Below are positions 6,627 through 9,305 of a stretch of DNA of 9,305 nucleotides, piece by piece. The position numbers and the translations under genes are program-made. Under the pieces are notes generated by a model that worked only from the letters and a program-made list of their open reading frames with translations, was not told the origin of the DNA and made no database searches. Positions within the stretch are counted from its first letter, which is position 1. The number at the start of each line of letters is the position of its first letter. Origin of the DNA: Devosia sp. (GTDB lineage Bacteria; Pseudomonadota; Alphaproteobacteria; Rhizobiales; Devosiaceae); contig JAQGJI010000130.1 in assembly GCA_028290685.1 (NCBI GenBank), forward strand, positions 1 through 9,305, given 5' to 3'.

Positions 6627-7733
6627 CTAAAACCTGCCGCTGCCCGCTGCCCAATGGTTGGCCTTTGCGCCCACCAATTGGCTGATATTGGTCTTGCCTT
6701 GCGCCCGCACAGCCGCAACCAGCCCGCGCTTGATGCGATCCAGCAGATCAAGCCCTCCGAACACGAGTGCCGAATAAAGCTGGATGGCGTCGGCCCCCGC
6801 TTCGATCTTCGCCAGAGCCGACTGGGGCGAATGGATGCCCCCTACCCCTATGATCGGCAAGGTGCCGACGCGCTGGCGCACCTGCGCCAGACGTCGGGTG
6901 GACAACGCGAACAGGGGCTTTCCGGATAGCCCACCGCTCTCCTGGGCGTTTTCCTCGCCAGCAACCGCCTCGCGGCTGGTGGTGGTATTGGACACGATCA
7001 GCCCGTCAAGATCGGACGCCAATACCACTTTGGCGATTGTATCGAGCGCCCCCTCGTCCAGATCGGGGGAAATCTTGAGAAACACCGGGACACGCGTTCT
7101 GGCTTTGGCGCGCGCCGCAAGGATTTCTCCCAGCAAGCGTCGTAGTGCCTCCTCCGCCTGAAGGTTGCGCAGGCCGGGCGTGTTGGGCGAGGATATGTTG
7201 GCCGTCAGGTAATCGGCCAGATCGGCGAAACGGGTGACCCCGGCAACATAGTCGGCAACGAAATCCTCGCTGTCCTTGTTGGCCCCGATATTGACCCCCA
7301 GGGCCGCCGGAACGCGCAGCCGCTTGAGGCGCTCCCAGACTGCCTGATGGCCTTCATTGTTGAAGCCCATCCGATTGATGACGCCCTGGCTTGGTGGGAT
7401 GCGAAACAGCCGCGGCTTGGGGTTGCCCGTTTGCGGGCGCGGGGTCACCGTGCCGACCTCGACCATGCCAAACCCCATCAGGGCCAGGGGACGGGGCACT
7501 TCGGCATTCTTGTCGAACCCTGCGGCCATGCCGACCGGGTTGGAGAGTTCAAGGCCACACAGCGAGGTCTTCAGTTCAGCGCCGTCCGGATGGCCTTGTT
7601 CGGGTGCAAGGCCCAGCCTGAGCGCAGTTATCGTTGCCGCATGGGCGGTTTCTGCGTCCATGCTGAGCAAGCCCTGTTGGGTGAGCCCGGAAATGGCGGG
7701 TATGCGCAACAGGGGAGAAAGTGCCGACAACAT
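6627..7733 (-). CDS. pyrD: Dihydroorotate dehydrogenase (quinone), class 2
   Basis: The enzyme oxidises dihydroorotate to orotate in de novo pyrimidine synthesis, passing electrons through FMN to quinone at the inner membrane. The 368-residue product has the class 2 N-terminal extension (about 1-45, hydrophobic helices with MDAETAH), GFDKNAE (72-78), RMGFNNEG (121-128), and the catalytic NISSPNTPGLRNLQ motif with the base Ser182. The FMN-site stretches KISPDLDEG, GLIVSNTT, GVGGI (296-300) and GADAIQLYSALVFGG follow. Length is normal. The ATG at 7733 shares one base with the stop of the DUF952 gene (TAATG), which fixes the start and implies translational coupling. The longer open frame reaching 7868 runs through the DUF952 gene and has no PyrD-like sequence there. 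Confidence 0.96.
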   Translation of the reverse strand: MLSALSPLLRIPAISGLTQQGLLSMDAETAHAATITALRLGLAPEQGHPDGAELKTSLCGLELSNPVGMAAGFDKNAEVPRPLALMGFGMVEVGTVTPRPQTGNPKPRLFRIPPSQGVINRMGFNNEGHQAVWERLKRLRVPAALGVNIGANKDSEDFVADYVAGVTRFADLADYLTANISSPNTPGLRNLQAEEALRRLLGEILAARAKARTRVPVFLKISPDLDEGALDTIAKVVLASDLDGLIVSNTTTSREAVAGEENAQESGGLSGKPLFALSTRRLAQVRQRVGTLPIIGVGGIHSPQSALAKIEAGADAIQLYSALVFGGLDLLDRIKRGLVAAVRAQGKTNISQLVGAKANHWAAGSGRF

Positions 7734-8089
7734 TATTGCACGGCCCCGGGTAATTGGCACGAGCCATCGGCGGCAACGCTCAGCGGCGCCTCCCAGGCGA
7801 TAGCAGCCACCGGGAGGGGCCCGCCATAAAGATGGGGAAACAACGCTCCGCCTCGGGAGGCTTCCCAAACCAGACTGTCCCCCAGATCATTTGTCCGCAC
7901 TGCCAGGAGCACCAGACCCGACTGTCCGGCAAAGTGCAGACGCAGGGTCTCCTCCAGTTGTCCGGCGGTTGAAAAATGCATGTAGCCGTCATCGGCATCA
8001 ATCGGCATGCCGGCAAAAAATCCGCTGTTCCGGCACGGCGCATAGACCGTTTCGGTGGCAATCTTGTAGATGAATTGGGGGGTGATCAT
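7733..8089 (-). CDS. DUF952 domain protein
   Basis: This 118-residue protein matches the DUF952 pattern along its whole length: IYKIAT at the N-terminus, GFFAGMPIDADDGYMHFSTAGQLEETLRLHF (23-53), LVLLAV, and the signature WEASRGGALFPHLYGGPLPVAAI (75-97). It is a small cytosolic single-domain protein, and its biochemical role is not known to me; the conserved His, Ser/Thr and Arg residues would suit a small ligand pocket. It lies immediately upstream of pyrD with a one-base overlap, a pairing I recall from related genomes, so the two are almost certainly one transcript. Start: ATG at 8089, with AGGG about eight bases upstream. The promoter must lie in the 124-bp divergent region; no good minus-strand box was identified. 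Confidence 0.9.
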   Translation of the reverse strand: MITPQFIYKIATETVYAPCRNSGFFAGMPIDADDGYMHFSTAGQLEETLRLHFAGQSGLVLLAVRTNDLGDSLVWEASRGGALFPHLYGGPLPVAAIAWEAPLSVAADGSCQLPGAVQ

Positions 8090-8148
8090 GGCGTGACCCT
8101 ATTGATCGTCCCATCAAGCTGCAAGCCTGAGCAGGAGCTATAAAAGCG

Positions 8149-8158
8149 CTTGATCAAG
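8149..8158. promoter_or_regulatory. Palindrome CTTGATCAAG, candidate operator
   Basis: This is a perfect 10-bp inverted repeat lying over the -35 hexamer of the predicted promoter of the S24 regulator. Its position between the divergent DUF952-pyrD and S24 genes suits an operator for a dimeric HTH repressor. That the S24 protein binds it is inference. A second weaker dyad, TCTT-N3-AAGA, lies downstream at about 8180-8190. Confidence 0.45.
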
Positions 8159-8178
8159 AGTGTACCTAGGATTATATT
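8150..8178 (+). promoter_or_regulatory. Predicted sigma70-type promoter of the S24-DUF2087 operon
   Basis: TTGATC (8150-8155) and TATATT (8173-8178) are separated by 17 bp, matching the -35 and -10 consensus at four and five of six positions. Transcription would start near 8185, leaving a short AT-rich leader of about 29 bases before the ATG at 8214. No strong Shine-Dalgarno is seen in that leader. Confidence 0.55.
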
Positions 8179-8213
8179 CTCTTTATAAGATATTTTTCCT
8201 TTCGAGCTATAGC

Positions 8214-8855
8214 ATGCTTTCACACCGCGCTATCTGGGACGGGATCGATGCCTTGGCGCGCCGCCATGGGCATTCCGTTTCGGCGCTCGCCAGACTTGCC
8301 GGCCTTGATTCCACGGCATTCAATATCTCCAAGCGGATCAGCAAGGACGGGCGCGAGCGCTGGCCCTCCACTGAAAGCCTGTCGAAAATTCTCGAAGCGA
8401 CGGGGGAGAGCTTTGAGAGCTTTTGGTCCGGCAGTACCTTCCTGCATATGAACGATAACAAGATGCCCAGCCCAACTGTGCCGCTGCTTGGCTTGGCACA
8501 GGCTGGAACGGGCGGTTTTTTCGATAGCGCCGGCTTCCCTGTGGGGCAAGGTTGGGAGGAAATCGCCTTGCCTGTTCCCGGCGAGGGGGGAGTCTATGCA
8601 CTTGAGGTCAGCGGCGATTCCATGGAGCCGCTATACCGGGAGGGCGACCGGATCGTGGTCTCCCCGACCGAGCAGGTGCGGCGCGGTGATCGTGTCGTTG
8701 TCAAGACGCGGGATGGTGAAGTCATGGCCAAGATACTGGCGCGCCAAACCAACAAGCAGATCGAACTGCGTTCGCTTAATCCCGCCTATGAACCGCGTAT
8801 CGTTGAACTCGCGGATGTGGAATGGATTGCGCGGATCATCTGGGCCAGCCAGTGA
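8214..8855 (+). CDS. S24-family (LexA/CI-like) helix-turn-helix transcriptional regulator
   Basis: The 213-residue product has an N-terminal HTH (about 6-64: SVSALARLAGLDSTAFNISKR, then a KDGRERWPSTESLSKIL segment) and a C-terminal S24 domain (about 88-210). The S24 serine is S136 in VSGDSMEPLYREGDRIVV and the lysine is K173 in GEVMAKIL, so the Ser-Lys dyad is intact. An Ala97-Gly98 pair in LLGLAQAGTGG lies where LexA/CI-type proteins are cleaved. It could therefore be a RecA-responsive repressor, although many relatives have no proven cleavage. It is not LexA itself: the N-terminal domain is a different HTH. I chose the ATG at 8214; an upstream in-frame GTG at 8160 would place the protein start inside the promoter. 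Its stop overlaps the downstream gene by four bases. No phage genes are nearby. Confidence 0.88.
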   Translation: MLSHRAIWDGIDALARRHGHSVSALARLAGLDSTAFNISKRISKDGRERWPSTESLSKILEATGESFESFWSGSTFLHMNDNKMPSPTVPLLGLAQAGTGGFFDSAGFPVGQGWEEIALPVPGEGGVYALEVSGDSMEPLYREGDRIVVSPTEQVRRGDRVVVKTRDGEVMAKILARQTNKQIELRSLNPAYEPRIVELADVEWIARIIWASQ

Positions 8856-9193
8856 GCGAGATCGACACCCGGCGGCTCGAGCGCGTGGCACGCTGTTTTG
8901 GCGGCGCAAGACTTCTGCGCTGGCCCTCCAAACGCGCTGAGCAATTGCTGGTGCTGTGGGTCGTCTGGTCCTATCTGCCCGATGATCGGCAGATGAGCGA
9001 GGCAGAAGTCAGCTCCATGCTGCGCGACTGGCACGACTACAAGGACTACGCGCTGTTGCGGCGCGAACTGGTTGATCTCGACATGCTGCGCCGGACCCCG
9101 AACGGACGTGTCTACCGCAAGGTCAGCCATCCATTGCCGGCCGAAGCGGCGGCGCTGTTGGGCAGGTTTACTTCGGCTGCTCCAGATTCGTGA
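8852..9193 (+). CDS. DUF2087 domain protein
   Basis: The product is 113 residues from a GTG start that overlaps the TGA of the S24 gene (GTGA). Residues about 20-90 match the DUF2087 pattern: a basic LLRWPSKRAEQLLVLWVVWSYL helix, then MSEAEVSSMLRDWHDYKDYALLRRELVDLDMLRRTPNGRVYRK. The ending resembles a winged helix, with a helix around LRRELVD and a basic wing (RTPNGRVYRK). DUF2087 is often attached to or encoded near transcription regulators, so DNA or RNA binding is plausible, but the function is not established. The four-base overlap with the S24 gene means the two are co-translated and probably work together. A longer frame starting at 8822 lies within the S24 gene and is not favoured. No clear terminator follows. 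Confidence 0.83.
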   Translation: MSEIDTRRLERVARCFGGARLLRWPSKRAEQLLVLWVVWSYLPDDRQMSEAEVSSMLRDWHDYKDYALLRRELVDLDMLRRTPNGRVYRKVSHPLPAEAAALLGRFTSAAPDS

Positions 9194-9305
9194 TCGCCGT
9201 TTCGTATCGGACGCGGGTGCATTCTACAGCGTGTCGCAATAAGCCATCCTACTCACCGGCGCTCCCTCGGGCTTGACCGGAGGGCCGCTCCCAAGACGGC
9301 ACGCG
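9194..9305. other. Trailing non-annotated stretch
   Basis: The last 112 bases hold no supported gene. A weak hairpin can form at 9264-9284 (CCCTC against GAGGG with one internal mismatch and a five-base loop), without a T-run; it could end the S24-DUF2087 transcript. Two minus-strand frames stay open from the right edge, to a TAG at 9226-9224 and to a TGA at 9255-9253, but they are too short to identify. Confidence 0.35.

Noticed and set aside
7734..7868. Extension of the pyrD frame upstream to 7868
   Set aside because: It lies inside the DUF952 gene. The TAATG junction at 7735-7731 gives the natural start, and the extra residues are not PyrD-like.
8160..8213. In-frame GTG at 8160 as the start of the S24 regulator
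   Set aside because: The extension is hydrophobic, AT-rich and contains the predicted -10 and transcription start, so it is better explained as promoter and leader.
9224..9305. Minus-strand open frame from the right edge to a TAG at 9226-9224, possibly the end of a neighbouring gene
   Set aside because: Only about 26 codons are visible, with no recognisable motif; chance openness is likely at this GC content, and the call would need sequence beyond the edge.

Overview
The window looks like chromosomal DNA from a GC-rich alphaproteobacterium, most likely of the order Hyphomicrobiales (a Devosia-like genus would fit, but that is only an impression). The grounds are gene content: a TauE/SafE permease followed by an Alph_Pro_TM (TIGR02186) protein, a very large PodJ-like protein with Sel1 repeats and a peptidoglycan-binding domain, a DUF952-pyrD pair, and an S24 regulator of a type common in rhizobia-like genomes. 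No insertion sequence, prophage structural gene, CRISPR array, rRNA or tRNA was seen. Coding density is high and there are few gaps.

Layout, left to right. Positions 1-200 (+) hold the C-terminal end of a PdeM-type metallophosphoesterase. It converges on a minus-strand pair: the TIGR02186 envelope protein (241-993) and, overlapping its start, the TauE/SafE permease (990-1916). A short gap with a hairpin (1988-2009) separates these from the end of the 1205-residue PodJ-like polarity protein (2067-5684, minus). This protein shares a 204-bp divergent promoter region with a NarL/FixJ-type response regulator (5889-6560, plus). That region carries features suggestive of cell-cycle control: a CtrA-like box, three GGTWA motifs exactly 10 bp apart and two GANTC sites. 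A second strong hairpin (6585-6612) lies between the response regulator and the convergent pyrD.

pyrD (6627-7733, minus) is translationally coupled to the upstream DUF952 gene (7733-8089, minus). Across a 124-bp AT-rich divergent region, an S24/LexA-like HTH regulator (8214-8855, plus) overlaps a DUF2087 gene (8852-9193, plus) by 4 bp. The likely sigma70-type promoter of this pair has a perfect 10-bp palindrome over its -35 element, a good candidate for an autoregulatory operator. The last 112 bp hold no gene that can be supported.

Four modules can be inferred: an envelope anion-export pair, a polarity gene with a neighbouring response regulator, de novo pyrimidine synthesis, and a small two-gene regulatory operon. 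Most genes belong to known families. The least explained parts are the S24-DUF2087 operon with its operator, and the regulatory region between the polarity gene and the response regulator.
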